Below, in pieces: positions 44,301 through 57,451 of a stretch of 64,000 nt of DNA. The DNA is taken from NCBI RefSeq assembly GCF_020360975.1, contig NW_025408670.1, forward strand, positions 4,154,001-4,218,000. Direction: 5' to 3'. Position 1 is the stretch's first letter; each line of letters starts with the position of its first letter. Source of the stretch: Hirsutella rhossiliensis (taxonomy: Eukaryota; Ascomycota; Sordariomycetes; Hypocreales; Ophiocordycipitaceae). The notes under the pieces are model-generated. The model did not search any database, was not told the origin of the DNA, and saw only the letters and a list, made by a program, of their open reading frames with translations. A program made the translations under genes and the position numbers.

Positions 44301-47300
44301 CCTTAAGGGGCTATATAACTAACCGTATTAAGAAGACCTATACGGCCTACCTAGGAGCCTTTTTTATTAGGAACCTACTAGCTTCTTTATAGCTAGCTAA
44401 GTAGGAAGAAATCCTCGAGGAAGCTAACTAATACTTCCTTATAGAAGCTCTTTCCGGCTAGTAGCTATAGGATATATCTCTGCTAATAAAGCCTATTAGT
44501 AACGGTTACTTAACTATCTTTCGAGAAGCTAGCCGGGAACTAAACGAAGAGGCTACTAAAGTATAGTAGTAAGCAGTCTTATTCCTTCGTAGTTAGTACT
44601 CGACCTAGACGGTTCGACCTATAGCCCCTATTACTGCGGCCCCCGCTGCTGCTACGGCTGTTGCTCCTTTAGCTCCTCCTCCCTCGAGAGCCTTAACGTT
44701 GTCTTTAACTATAGCTGCGGCCCCGGCCCCGGCTCCGCCTCTTGCTCCGGGCCCGGCCCCGGTCCCGTTAGTTAGACCGGCCCGACTAGTCCCCTAATAG
44801 ACCTTTTAGTCCGTTAGTCGAAAAATCAGGGAACTAGTCGAAATCGAACCTCTTCGTTAAAATCAGTAATAAGGGGTAAAAAGGGGGGGTTTTTAAGCAG
44901 ACCTTCTAGACCGGGACGAGGATTCCTCGAAGAGACAACGTACGAGGAAGAATCGACCTACCTACTAAGTATATAAAAAGCCCTATCGGCTAGAAGACTA
45001 CTAGTAGGTCTTTAAGGAAAACCGACTTAAAGGAGTTAACCCTTTAAAGAGGCTATAAGAAATAGTATAATAGTCTCTTAAGGAGGACCCCTCGTTATAG
45101 AAGAAGATAAACGAGATTCGGGTTGCTAAGAAATGGTAACTAATAACGCCGCTGCCCTTATTCGAGCCGTAAATTTAAGGAAAAATCGTTAGTATAGTAA
45201 ATCCGGCATTCGTCTTCCCTACGGATTAATAAGGCTAAGACCAACCGTTAGGACCCTCCGACTATCCCCTATAAAAATCAGCTATCCTCGACTCCGGTGC
45301 TTCCCTTAATATCTATAATATACTCTTACGATTCTAGTCCTTTAAGAAGGCATAAAGGGAATACCTTATTGCCGGGGAATTAACCGTATAGATAGAGGGA
45401 TATAGAAGGGTAAATTTCACGATAAAATTACCTAATAGGTCTATACGAATTCTTCGACGAAAAAGGGTAGCTTTTTACCCTTAATTTTTAACGAGCCTAA
45501 TTTCCTTCCGCCTTCTTTAAGAGGAAGGAATCTTCTAGGATATAACGTCTAAGCCTACGAGGCTAGCCTAGAAGAATCAGACTATTAGGCTTATCGAGGA
45601 AAAATTCGGTTAGTTTATTCTCGAATTCTAACCTATTTATAGGAAGGAACTACTTAAGAAGTTAGCTTTCCCTACTAAGAGGGTAGGATCTAAGGACCCT
45701 CTTCTAGCATTATAAGGAGACGGCCCTTTTTAGCACGCACGACTTAGTTACCTAGGCCCCCTAGCTTTATATAAGCTAGGTTAATAACAAGGTATACGAA
45801 TAAGGGGCCTAAAGACTATCGAATGCGAATACTACGGCTAAGGAAAGACTAGGAGACGAATTTCTAGACGAACGCCTTTACGGCCGGACTAGCCGTATAA
45901 GGAAATTTAGGTTAATTAGACCGACGTCTCTAGGGATTAAGAAAGCTTCGTTAAGGTAATGTTTTTTATAGACGCTTTTTTAGGGATGGTTTTCCCCTAT
46001 TTCTTACGGACCTACCTAAGTAAGTATAACTAGTCTACCCTCTAGGACTTCGTTAACTAGATAAAATCCTACTTTAGCTACGAGGTAAAGAAGATACGGT
46101 CTAATAGAGAGCTATTTACGAAGGATATCTTAAATTAGCTTCGAAAAAGGGGCATTTTACCCCTCCCGTTAGCACCGAATACCTAGGCTTAGAACGGAGG
46201 GGTAGAAAGATTAAGGGGTGCTATAATAGAAAGGGCCTATACGATAAGACTTACTACGAGGCTTCCCTACGACCTTTAAAGGGAAGTCGTTAAGACCGCC
46301 TATTACCTTTAGAACCGGACCCTAAGGGACCTTAGGGGACTAAGGGACTATAAGGACCTAGAGACCCTTTTTAAGACCTAAGGAATAGACTAGAAATCTT
46401 CCCTTAAGCTCTTTATAAAGAAGAGGGCCTTGCTAGCCTACCTTCGTGCCTATAGCTATAAGGTATACGTAATAACTACCGATATATAGCTAAAAAGAAA
46501 GAAGAAAAGAAAGCTTAATCCTAGAGCCTTTATTAGTTACCTTATTAGTTATAATTCTATAAATATCTTTTAGATCTAGATTCCTCTTTTACGGAAGGTT
46601 ATTTCGACTAAGGATATAATTTTCGACGAATCTAGCTTCTTCGATAGAAAGAGGGATTAATAGCCCCTCTTACTCTTATAACGTTAGCTAATTTAAAAGA
46701 TTTAAATCCCCCCTTCCTAATAGTCTTAAAAAGAGGTCCTAGATAAGGAAACGGAAGAAGAAACCGACGTCGAAGTAGTCGAGGATAACGCCGACTTCGA
46801 AGAAGAAGAAGAGGAAGCTACTAAATTAGATAATCTAAACGAAGAAGGAGACTATAGGAAAGTAGTAGAGCTAGAATACGCTTACCTCTATACGCCTCCT
46901 CTTATAAAATAAGAAGAAGATCTAGAAGCAGCTTTTTTAGTTAGTCTTCCCGTCTTAACCCCTAAGGGGGTAGGAAAGGCACCTCTCTTCAAGGATTACC
47001 TAGCTGCCTTTTTATCCCTGCTTCGAGAAGCAAAGGAATGTATAGGGCCCGATATAAAAGAAGACTAGTTTCTCCCTTATTTCGATCGTTTTTCCGACTT
47101 CTACCTAACGCTAATAGAAGACGGTTCCTACGGAGCGTTTATAGCAAGCTAGCTTTTTAAGCTACTATTAGCAAGGAAGGTATATAAAAGAGACCTCCTA
47201 GACCTATTAGTAAACTAGAAGCAGCTAGAAAGACACCCCTTTAAAGACTAGTTTTTCTAGGCCTAGAAAGACTACCTAGCCTTATACGAAGAGATAGGGT

Positions 47301-50017
47301 CTTTCGAAGAGGTCCTTAAGGAAAAAGTAAGAGGAAAATAGGTCCTTAGCTATAAGTAGGTCTTTATCTATAAGACTAATAAATATAGCTTCCTTTAAAA
47401 GTATAAAGCCTAGCTAGTTATCTATAGGAATTAATAGGAAAAAGGGGATCTTCCTACTAGGGCAACTACCCTAGTAGGGATATCTTTTCGGACCCTTATA
47501 GCTATAGTAGCAGAATTCGACCTCGAGCTCGAATAGATAGATATAGTTAACGCCTTTATTAACTGCCTACTTAAGGAAAAAGAAGAAGTTATCTATATAC
47601 GACTTCCTCTTAGTTTCTAATAATAGGAAAGGTTCTATAGCTTAGGAAAGCTCTATACGGACTACGAAGATTACCCCTTCTTCAGTAATAGCATTTAATA
47701 GGTTCCCTCGAAGCCCTAGGCTTTAAGAAAGTCCCTTAGGAACCGTATATAATATAAAAGGAAAAAATCACGGTCTTCTTTTACGTCAATAATATTATCT
47801 AGGCCTACCTAAAAGAGGAAGAAGCTGCTACTAAGGAGGCTATACGAGGCCTATAATAAAGGTATAAGATAACTAAGCTAGGGGAGCTAAAGTAGTTCCT
47901 AGGGATATAAATTCTTTAGAATAGGTCCTAACGGACTATCTAGCTTATATAGGACGCCTATATCGATAAGGTCGCTTATAAATTCCTCCTTAATTCCCTC
48001 GATAAGAAGCTTTCCTCTACGCCTATATTAAACGAAGAGCTTTTACCTAATCCGTCCTTTTAAGCTAGGGAGTAAGAGAAACGCCGATATTAATAGAAGG
48101 TAGGCTCCTTGCTTTTTTTAGCTATTTCTACTAGACCGGATATCTCTTTTACGGTCTCCCGGCTAGCTAGGTATAACTAGAATCCTAGCCCTAAGCATTA
48201 AGAAGTAGTAGATAGAGCTATCCTTTATCTCTATTTAATAAGATTATATAGTCTACGCCTAGGAGGGTAGGAAAGGAAGAAATTAGCTACCGAAATCTTC
48301 TTTTATTTAAGCGATTCGTCCTTTATAGATAATTTATTAGATAGAAAGAGCTTATAGGGGTATATTATATCCCTTTTTAGAGGAACTATTGCTTAGAGAG
48401 CTTCGAAGTAAGCTACTATAATAACTTCTAGTATAGAGGCAGAGCTACTAGCTCTTTTAGAAGCGTTAAAAGAAGCGATTTTCCTTAGCCGGCTACTAAT
48501 ATTATTATAAGTATAAATTCCGTCCCTATTAGCTATAGAATATAATAATACGTAAACTATACGAATTCTTATAGAAAATAGTAAGTTATCGACCTAGCTA
48601 TAGTATATCGATATCTACTAGTATTAGTTACGCTAAGAGGTCTAAAGGGGACTAATTTCCGTCCGTTAGGTTCTAATAGTATTAATAAAAGCCGACGGTC
48701 TTACGAAGCCCTTGCTAAAGTAGAAGCTAGCTGTCTTTTTATAGTAAATTAGGCTAGAAGACGTTCGAGAAAAGCTATCCTTAGAGGCCCGCCTTAAGAG
48801 TCTATAAGAGGAGCTAATAGCCCGTATAAGAAGGTAACGTCTATAGCCGAAGAAAAGGAAGAGGTTTTTCCCTTTAAAGGGCCCCCTATTTTAATTAGGT
48901 TTTTCCTTTTAAAGAAGGCCCCCTTTCTTATAGGACTTTCCCCTCTTTAGGCCCCTATTCCTTAAGTAGGTCTAAAAGAGCCTAGGGACCTAAAAGGGCC
49001 CCTGCTTTCCTTAAGTAAAGGAGAAGTATAGAGCTAAGAACCTCCTCTATACGCTTACTAGCCCGAAGCCGTATTAGCTATGCCCTTAAGGGGCAGGCTA
49101 TAGCTAAGGGGGTATATCGCGAAGCGTAGCCTAATTTCGTAGTTCTCGGAGATATCCCTTAGTAAGAGGGACTAAAGAAGCTAAAAATACCTAGTATAGA
49201 AGAAGGAAGAAGGAGCTAAAAAGAGGTATAGAAAGGAGGGTAGGGGTATAAGGGGAAGTAGACGTAGCGATAGCTTCCTATAAAGGTAGCGAGAGATAAG
49301 ACGGATATGCCGGCAACGGCTAGAAAGGAGGGGAAAAACCGGTAAAAAGCTTAGTAGTTAAAAGGATATTAGTAGCTTCTTTAAGTAGGATCTTCTTTAT
49401 TAATTAAAACGCTAGATAGGTATAAAGAGGGGCGTTAGATAAAGGAAAGAAAGAGAATTAAGGTAATATAATAATTACTCCCCTACCTCTATTACTACCC
49501 CTATAAGAATTATATATCTCTGCCCTACCTATCTAACCCCTTACTTTTAATTTTACCTTTAAGTATTTTTTATATACTTCTTATATCTCTCTTTATAAGA
49601 TTAAGAGAACTTATTAAATACTATTACTAAAGAAAGGGTAATCTTTATAGTCTATATAAAGCTTTCCTAAGTTATAGAACCTTTCCTAGCTCTTAAAAGC
49701 TTAGTAAAAGGTATATATAAATAACTTCTTTTTCCTTAAGTAAGTAGTTAATAAAGGCATTAACTATATCTATTTAATTAAATTTAAGATCGAATTCTAC
49801 TACTATTACTATAAGGGTCTAAAAAGATATCCTTACTAAGGTAGTTTCCTTAATAGGTAAATCCCCTTATTCCTATTAATTCCTATAAATAACTAGCTAG
49901 GCTTTATACTTTTAAAAAAAGCTATATTTATTAGTCTTATAGATATAGGCCTACTTATAGCTAAGGACCTATTTTCCTCTTACGTTTTCCTTAAGGACCT
50001 CTTTAAAAGACCTTATT
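41352..50017 (-). mobile_element. 6.3-kb Copia family, copy D, truncated, with copy E inside
   Basis: The 3' LTR is at 41352-41828 (477 bp), followed by the polypurine tract and the pol 3' end on the minus strand (RNase H about 42400-42700, RT about 43000-43262). After copy E (43263-49600) the RT continues at 49606 and stops abruptly near 50017, by alignment to copy B at about 32385. The 5' two thirds and the 5' LTR are missing, so this copy is truncated, probably by the event that placed the neighbouring chromovirus. Heavily mutated. Confidence 0.82.
43263..49600 (+). mobile_element. 6.3-kb Copia family, copy E
   Basis: LTRs of 486 bp at 43263-43748 and 49115-49600; target duplication TTAAG at 43258-43262 and 49601-49605. 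Inserted into copy D of its own family in opposite orientation. Primer-binding site 43749-43764 (mutated). Polyprotein region about 43892-48837, with the start codon now ATA. RIP damage is clearly greater than in copy A: the RT active site reads Y-V-N-N near 47781-47795. Where copy A has small deletions (about 19835-19885), copy E keeps the ancestral length. Confidence 0.9.
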
Positions 50018-50516
50018 ATAGAGTAAGTAAAGGTATATATATAGCTATTATTTATAGGATAATATTAATAAGCTATATAGAGCTCTTCTATATATAGCTA
50101 GCCTATATATATATATATAAGATCCGGCCCTTTATATATAACTATATAGCTTAAGCTATAGCCTAAGCCTATAACTTATAATAGTTAAAGACTTTTATAT
50201 AATACCCTCTATTAAGCGTAGCGCGGTACTACCTTATTAATAGCTTCTATACTATTAAGCCTATACCGCTAGCTCTACCCTACCCTTTCCTATTAATTAT
50301 ACTAGCCCTACTAGCCCTATTATCCCTATACCTATTAGCCTAGGTAGCTAGAACCTAGCTCTATACTTATTAGCCGGCTAGCTATTTAAATAAGGGCGTA
50401 ACCTATTATATACGCCCTTAAGAAGCTAGCGGCCGGCCTAGACCTACGTAAGCCTTAGGTTACCTATCCCCTTAGCCTTAAGCAGCCTCTTTTATTAAAG
50501 GGTATATAAGGCGGTA
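50018..50516 (-). repeat. probable 3' LTR of the second chromovirus
   Basis: Inferred from position between the truncated Copia copy D and the polypurine tract at 50517-50560. No partner LTR in the window, so both ends are provisional. Confidence 0.4.
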
Positions 50517-50560
50517 TCCCCCCTTTCTTCCTTTCCTTCCTTTTCTTCCTTCTTTAACTA
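50517..50560 (-). promoter_or_regulatory. polypurine tract on the minus strand
   Basis: Plus strand shows an almost unbroken C/T run (CCCCCC followed by TTCC/TTTC units). On the minus strand this is G/A only, ending in G6 at the presumed LTR border, as plus-strand primers of LTR elements do. Confidence 0.55.
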
Positions 50561-50764
50561 TAGTAATAGTAATAATAAGTAAGTTTTACTTTACTTAAAG
50601 TATTAGTTCGTTCCTAGCTATATAAGCCGCTCTATTAATATATACTTATAGTAATAGCTATAGTAGTAATAATAGCCCTAATAATAATAATAATAATAAT
50701 AACTTTAACTAATAAGTTCCCTTACCTTATAAAGTAAAAGGCTATAATCTATAATACTAACTTC

Positions 50765-51870
50765 TACGATAGATATATCTACCTTCCCCTCCCCTACCTC
50801 CTCCTTCTCGGAGCGTATAGAGTCGTTCGTCGACGCTATACTAAGTACGGCCGACGATAGCCCCGCCGCTACCGCTACTCTTACCCGCGCCCTTACTACC
50901 GCGCCTACCGCCGCCGCTACTACCTCCGCTACGCTAGCTACCCTTACGTTACTATTTAAGGTAACGACGCTATCCCCGCCGCTACTTATAACGCCTAGCC
51001 CCTTAGCCCCTACCTCTATCTCCGCTACCCCTATAAGTCTATAGTTAAGTAAGCGTAATAAATATCTTCCGCTAACCTCTTAAAGTATAAGCGCTAGGTC
51101 TAGGCTAGAGCTACTTAAGCGGCCCTCTATATACGGTATATATTATAAGAGCTCCCTTACGCCGACTAAGTTAAGCGCCGCCGCGGCGGTAGTTATTACT
51201 AGTATACGCGTACCGGCCGCGCTTATAAGGCGGCGCCTCCTATCCTACTCGCTATAGCGTCGGCTTAAAAGGCTAGCATATATAGGTAGGTATAAGGGGC
51301 TACTAAGAAGCGCCTTACCGCTACTATAGCTACCTACTATAACTTCTATACCTTAAAGCGCTAGGAGCTTATCCTTAAGTAGGTTCTTTCCCCTTTACTC
51401 TCTTACCTCCGCTACTAACTCTCTTAGTACTAAGGACACCGCCTCCGTTGCCTTATTAGCGGTCCCCTTAGCTATACCCGCCGCCGCCGCCGGAGCTAGC
51501 CGCCGCCCCTTTACCCTTAGAGCCGCCGCTGCTACTAACTAGCTTATAGGCCTAGAGGGCTAACTTAGCACGCTAGAGAGCGCCGCCGCCGCTACTAACT
51601 AGCTTACGGGCCTAGAGGGCTAACTTAGTGCGCTAGAGAGCGCCGCCGCCGCTACTAACTAGCTTACGGGCCTAGAGGGCTAACTTAGCGCGCTAGAAAG
51701 CGCCGCCGCCGCTACTAAGGAGTAAGAGGAGGCTAATAAGGATAGTAATAATAATAATAGCGAGGGTAAAGGTAATAATAAGGAATAAGCTTAGGAAGTC
51801 TAAGGGCTCCGCCTTAAAATAAACGCTATTTTTATCTCCGCTTATATTATTACGCCTATATTACTATAAC
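50765..51870 (+). pseudogene. antisense ORF with 20-residue repeats between chromodomain and 3' LTR of the second chromovirus
   Basis: A plus-strand frame is readable for about 365 codons with only a dozen or so TAA/TAG stops, all at positions explained by Gln. It begins near S-T-F-P-S-P-T-S-S-F-S-E-R, passes an Ala/Thr-rich stretch (50860-50990), a basic region (51180-51300) and three and a bit copies of a 20-residue unit (A-A-A-A-T-N-x-L-T-G-L-E-G-x-L-S-A-L-E-S), then an acidic Asn-rich segment. The unit has heptad-like Leu spacing. The exactly opposed minus-strand frame is also largely open, because RIP stops on plus become Leu codons on minus, so strand is not certain. Unusually CpG-rich for this neighbourhood. 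Confidence 0.42.
51521..51717 (+). repeat. 60-bp tandem repeat, 3.3 copies
   Basis: Copies at 51521-51580, 51581-51640, 51641-51700 and a partial one to 51717. Differences are few and mostly C/T or G/A. The length is a multiple of three, so the repeat is neutral to frame. Confidence 0.92.
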
Positions 51871-54800
51871 TACTTACTCCGCTTTACTTACTTTATAGTT
51901 CTAGCTTAAGCTACTACTAGTAGTCTATTAGTTTATTATTCTTATTTACTAGCTTATATAAGGCCTTAAACTTATCGAGGGCTATAGCTCCTATAAACTT
52001 ATATATAGGTTCCTATATAAGGTAAAGGTACCCGCGCTACTTAACGAGAACCTCTTAGCGTTTCCCTTAGCCTACCTTCTTTTAGCGTATAGCTTATATT
52101 TCCTTAACTTTAAATTCGTCGTCCCCCTTTACTTTAATTATAAGCGGTTAAGCGTTTACTATTTCTTATTTAAGTAGTAGGTTAAAAGACGCTTAGTAAA
52201 AAAGGTTAATATTAATCTTATTATAAACCCTTATTAAGAGACTATTAAGCTTAACTACTTATAATCTATTAACCTTTTATACTATAAACTTTATATATAG
52301 TTAGTTTAGCTTCTTCTTTAGTTATACTAACCTACAGTTATAGAGGTCGAGCTCTACTTTATCTCTTACCGTAAACTTATCTACTAGCGCCTTAGTCTTA
52401 TTAGCGTGCTGCTCTTAATCCTATACTATAGCGGCTATCGCGGATTAGTAGTATTCTATAGTTTCTTATAGCTTTTATATAAACGCGGAAGCGCGGCTCT
52501 TTCGTAATATACTATTATACTACTCCGCTACTATATTAGTATAAGAATATACCCTTATATTCCTATTTTACTATTATAAAGAAATAATAAGTATAGGGAG
52601 GCTCTATAAAATAAGCTAGTAAAAGGAGGCTCTATAATATAGTCTAAGGGAATAACCCTTAAAGATAAAAGACCTTTATTAAATATCTATACCTTCTTTT
52701 AGGAAAAGCGGGTTAAGATAAGCCTATCCTAATAAATAAAAATATATATAAAATATATAGGTTAGTTATAAGTAAAATAGATACTCTATTACTTATTTTA
52801 GCTTAGCGGTTTTAAAGATATCCGCGATATAAGAATAGGTAGGGCATAGAATATTCTAGTTAAATCTACTACTTATACTAAAACCTATAGTCTTACGTTA
52901 ACTATTACGTTATAATTAAACTACCTACTAAGTTAGGAAGATATATTATAGATAGAGCTTTTTAAGTACTATAGAATATACTAGAAAGCTAACTAATTAG
53001 TCTACTAGTAGGCGAGTAATAGTTTATAAAAGATAAAGGATTTCCCTAAGAGTAGTAAATAAAATAAGTAAGTTTATAAGTATCTTTTATAACGCTATTC
53101 TTTTAATATATTATTTAGCCCTTTATATACTTATTATAAATTCCGGACGAAATCCTACTTTATACTTCTTTAACCGATCCTTCCGCTTATATTATTAATT
53201 CCCTAATCCTATACTTATTACTTATACCTCTTAATAATTAGTAGTAAATAAGATTAGGGAGGGCGGCTTAAAGCTATATATTATAAAGAAAGGAGCTATC
53301 TTAATAAAGGTTTATAGTTTACTCTTTAGTGCGAGCTAAGTAATAGGGAGCTAGCGGTCTTAGTCCGCTTAGTTATAGGCTATAACTACTTATAGGTATA
53401 CCTATACTTCCTAGTTAACCCTCTTAGGTCCCTTATTAGTTTATAAGTAATAAGCTATACTAAGTAGCTATATAATCTAAAGTAGCTAGTATAAGTACTA
53501 CTAAAAGCGGCTAGTTTAGTTCGACCCTTTATTACTTATAATAAAGGCTAGCTAGCTATATAAGAGGGCTTAGTATTAAAGGAAGCGCTCTATATAAACT
53601 TTTATATCTATAGATAATATTAGCTTTAATATTACTAATTTATTAAGTTAGTCCTTAATTACCTATATATAGTAGTTACCGCTTTCTATAAGTAGGAGGT
53701 TTATTATAAAGTCTATTTATATATATATATAAAACCGGTCTAATACTAAAAGCTACTTAAGTAGCCCTTTAAGCTATACCTTTTAGATCTTTATATAGTT
53801 ATAAATATTATAGTTATAAAGGAAGTAATAAATATAGTACTATAAGAGGGGCTAGTAAAAGTCCCTTATAAGGCCTACTACTATACTTTACCTACCTAAG
53901 TAACCTATAATATTAAAGTTATAAATAAGCTAGACTAGCTTCCCTTAAAGCTTATTTTATTTATCTAGCTTTAGTAGTTTATCTTTCTCCTTAGCTTCTA
54001 TAGTATATAGTACGCCCGGTACTTATAGTCTCCCTTACTAACGTAAATATCTTTATAGGTCGATATAATAGTTAGCTACCTATACCTTTAGCTTTAGCTT
54101 TAGATCCAAGTATTAAGCGCTAGATTCTATAGCGCGGCGTACGCCCTTATAAGTATAGTTTAAAGCCGCTATCCTATCCTATAAGTATTAAAGGGCCTTA
54201 TCTTAAAATACTCTTACCGCGCGCGCCCCTAAGCCGGTTTATCCCTCCTTACTAAACTAAGGTAAAAGTATAAGGGGAAGCTTATTTAGTAGTAAAAGTA
54301 TAAGAGAAAGCCCGTTTACTAGCACCGCGCCTTCCTTTACTAAGGAAGCTCCTATATAAGTTTATAGCGCTTTTTATAAGATAAGCTATAGATCCTAGGC
54401 CTTAATATCTACTCTTATCGGCCGGTCTTAATCCCTTTAAGAAAGCGCGTTTAAGACTATAAAGTCCCGCTTAAGGTAGTACTTAATTAAGAAGTTAAAG
54501 TATAAGAGATACTCTACTTAGTAAGCTTACCGCTCTAAGAGGTATTAGTAGGTTATAAAGTACTTAAGGTTCTTATAGTCTATAAGAACCTTAAAGCTCT
54601 TATAGCTTTAGAGCTCCCTTATTATTACTTAAGGTAGCTAATAATCGCTAGTATCTCCTTATTATAAGTAGTATAATTCCGCTCTACTAGGGTTAGCCTA
54701 TAAAAGTAAAACGCTACTAGTTACTTCCGCTTATCTACCTTTTAAGAGAGCGTTTCTTTAAGTGCCTAGCCGCTATAGTCCGCTTTAACTAACGTAGACC

Positions 54801-55755
54801 GGTCAAAGTCCTACTAAAGTAATACTAAGGCTTACGAGAATAAGTCCTTAAGCGTATAAAATGCTCCTTCTTATATAGGCCGTTAATAAAAGGCGGTCTA
54901 CTTCCTAGTAATATTATTTAAGGGTATTATAATATAAGAGAAGCCTTTAATAAATATCCTATAATAGTTTATAAACCTAAGGAAGCTTTATACGCCTATT
55001 TATATAGTTAGGGCCGCTTAGTCTTAGATCGCTTAGATCTTTATAGGATCCGCTTATATACCTACGCCTATATAAATAATAAAGCCTAGGTATTTAACCC
55101 TTTTAACCTTAAATTTATACTTATTTAAATTAAGGTAAAGCTTATAAAGCTAGAGGCGCTTTAGGACCCTTTATACTTTCTATATATAGTCCTTATAAGA
55201 GCCGCTTATATAAATAAGGATATTATCTATATATATAAAGGCGAACTTATTAAGAAAGTCTTAAAGTATATTATTAATATAATGCTAAAAGGTAGCGGGT
55301 TTTCCTAAGAGGCTAAAGGGTATTATAAGCTACTTAAATAAGCTATAGCGTATATAGAACGCTGTTTTCTACTTATTACCCTTTAAGATCTATACTTTAT
55401 AAAACGCTTATTTTATATTTAGCTTTATAAACTACTTTACCTTTAAGAGGTTATAAAGTATATTTAAGATTAAAGGTAAGGGGTAGTAGTCTAGCCTTAT
55501 AATTACGTTTAAAGCCCTATAGTTATAATAAAACTATATCCCGCCCCTTAGTTTATATATAAATAAAACCGGCGCTCTTACTTTAGAGCTACTTACTTAA
55601 ATAAAACCCTTATCTAAAAGGTCTTTTAGCGTTTTCTTTAATACTAATAGCTCTATATATAATATACTATATAACGGTCTAAATAATATAAGTAGTTCCT
55701 ACCCTTTCTTATTAATATAAAGTACGATCTTATAGTTTACCCTTAGCTTATATAG

Positions 55756-55932
55756 TATAAGGGCTTTTGCCCTATATAGGCCTAGACTAGGGTCTAGGCT
55801 AAGTTTATATATAAGCGGCCTCCGCGCTTATATAGGCTAGGCTTATACTTCTCTTCCTTTTCCCCCTTATAGATTATTAACCTTCTTTTAACGGACCGCA
55901 CCTAAGCCTATACCTCTACCTACTCTATAATA
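55756..55932. repeat. left LTR of the 1.87-kb element
   Basis: 177 bp, pairs with 57452-57628 with only a few transitions. Confidence 0.87.
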
Positions 55933-57451
55933 GTATAATCTACCCTTTATTTTACCCTCTCTATATCCCTATATACGGAATAGCTATTTTTAGCTGCCTT
56001 TAAAGCCGACGTTTAATTACCTAGTCTAGTTAAACCGCCCGCGCCGGTATATACGCACGTAAAATATCCGTACTCCTATAGTCGTAAAATTAAGGCGAAC
56101 GTAATACTTAGTTCGCCTAGGCAATCGAGAGCCTCTTATAATAATAGGGCTCCGTACGACTAAGAGCGGTACTGCCGTACCTTAGTAAGTTTAACGGCTC
56201 CTCTATAGAGCTCGAGCTATAGCTACTTTATATAGAAGCGAAGCTCTATACCGATAGCGCCGTAATAAGGGATATCCGCGCTTAATTCGACTATCTTTAC
56301 GCGAGCCTATCCCTACGCCTATAAAGGCATCTCTTACCGTTTACTCGTACTAGTATAAATAGACTAGCCGACCTCCTCGCGAAGCTCCGTACTAATTACG
56401 GCGAACCTAATATAGCTAAGTCGGTAAGCTAAGAGCTTATAACGCTCCGTTAGAAGCGGAGTAAAGCTATTCCGGCCTACCTTATATAGTTTAAAGAGGT
56501 ACTTTATCGAGTAGACGTATATAGCTAGCCCGACGCGGTAAAGTATAATTACCTCGTTATAAGCTTAAATTCGGATTAGCGTACCCGTCTAAGCGAAAGG
56601 TCTATACTACTAAATATATATACCGATCTCGTCCGCTTTCTTTATAAGCTTAGTAGTAATAAGTTTCTTTTTTTATCTTCTTTTATAGTATAAGAAGAGG
56701 ATAACGCTAGTAATACTATAGATATCTCTATCTCCGCCTTAAGGACTAAGGATAGAAAGAGGTAGCGATAGGAGGGTCGCTATATAGGCTACGGTAGTAA
56801 ATCTTATTAGTTTTTAAAGTACCCGCGCTAGGAGGCGCGGGTAAACGCACTCTAAGTAGTAAAGGGGCGTACGCACTAGGACGGAAAGGAGGTTAGGTTT
56901 AATAATAGCGACTCTAGCGATAAGTAATCTTAGTAATACCTCTATAGGCTTCGTCGGCGTCCCCTCGCGTATAGTAGCAGCTGCTATATAAACGGGACGT
57001 ATACCTATAGCGACCGAAAGGGCGGCTAAGATATAAGAAGGCCGCTAATATAATATAACTATAGTAAAAGGGAGTGCCTATATAGCCCTATATAGGAGGG
57101 AGCGGAGCCTTATATACTAGAGTACCGTCCCTTACGTTACGGTACTAGGAGCTACTACCGTGCGCTAATATAAAGGGGGCGGGATACTATAAGCTTACCG
57201 AAGCTAGCTACGCGCTATTTTACGTGCCTCCGCTCCTTAGCTAGAAGTACTAAAGCCCGACTCCTAGGGCGCGGCCCTTACTAATAATATAGTCTATCTA
57301 AGAAGCTCGCTTAGGAGGGTATTATACGTTATTTGCTAACGTTTTTTCCGCGACTAGGCGTGCGTAGTCCGCGCGAGGGTTCTATCCCCCTAGGCGCGGT
57401 ATTAGGTATTATTTAAAGGCGCGCCTCTTTAAAAGCTAGGTAGGGGTATAA

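Noticed and set aside
50678..50702. (TAA)n microsatellite
   Set aside because: Short simple repeat in an AT-rich element; no functional inference possible.
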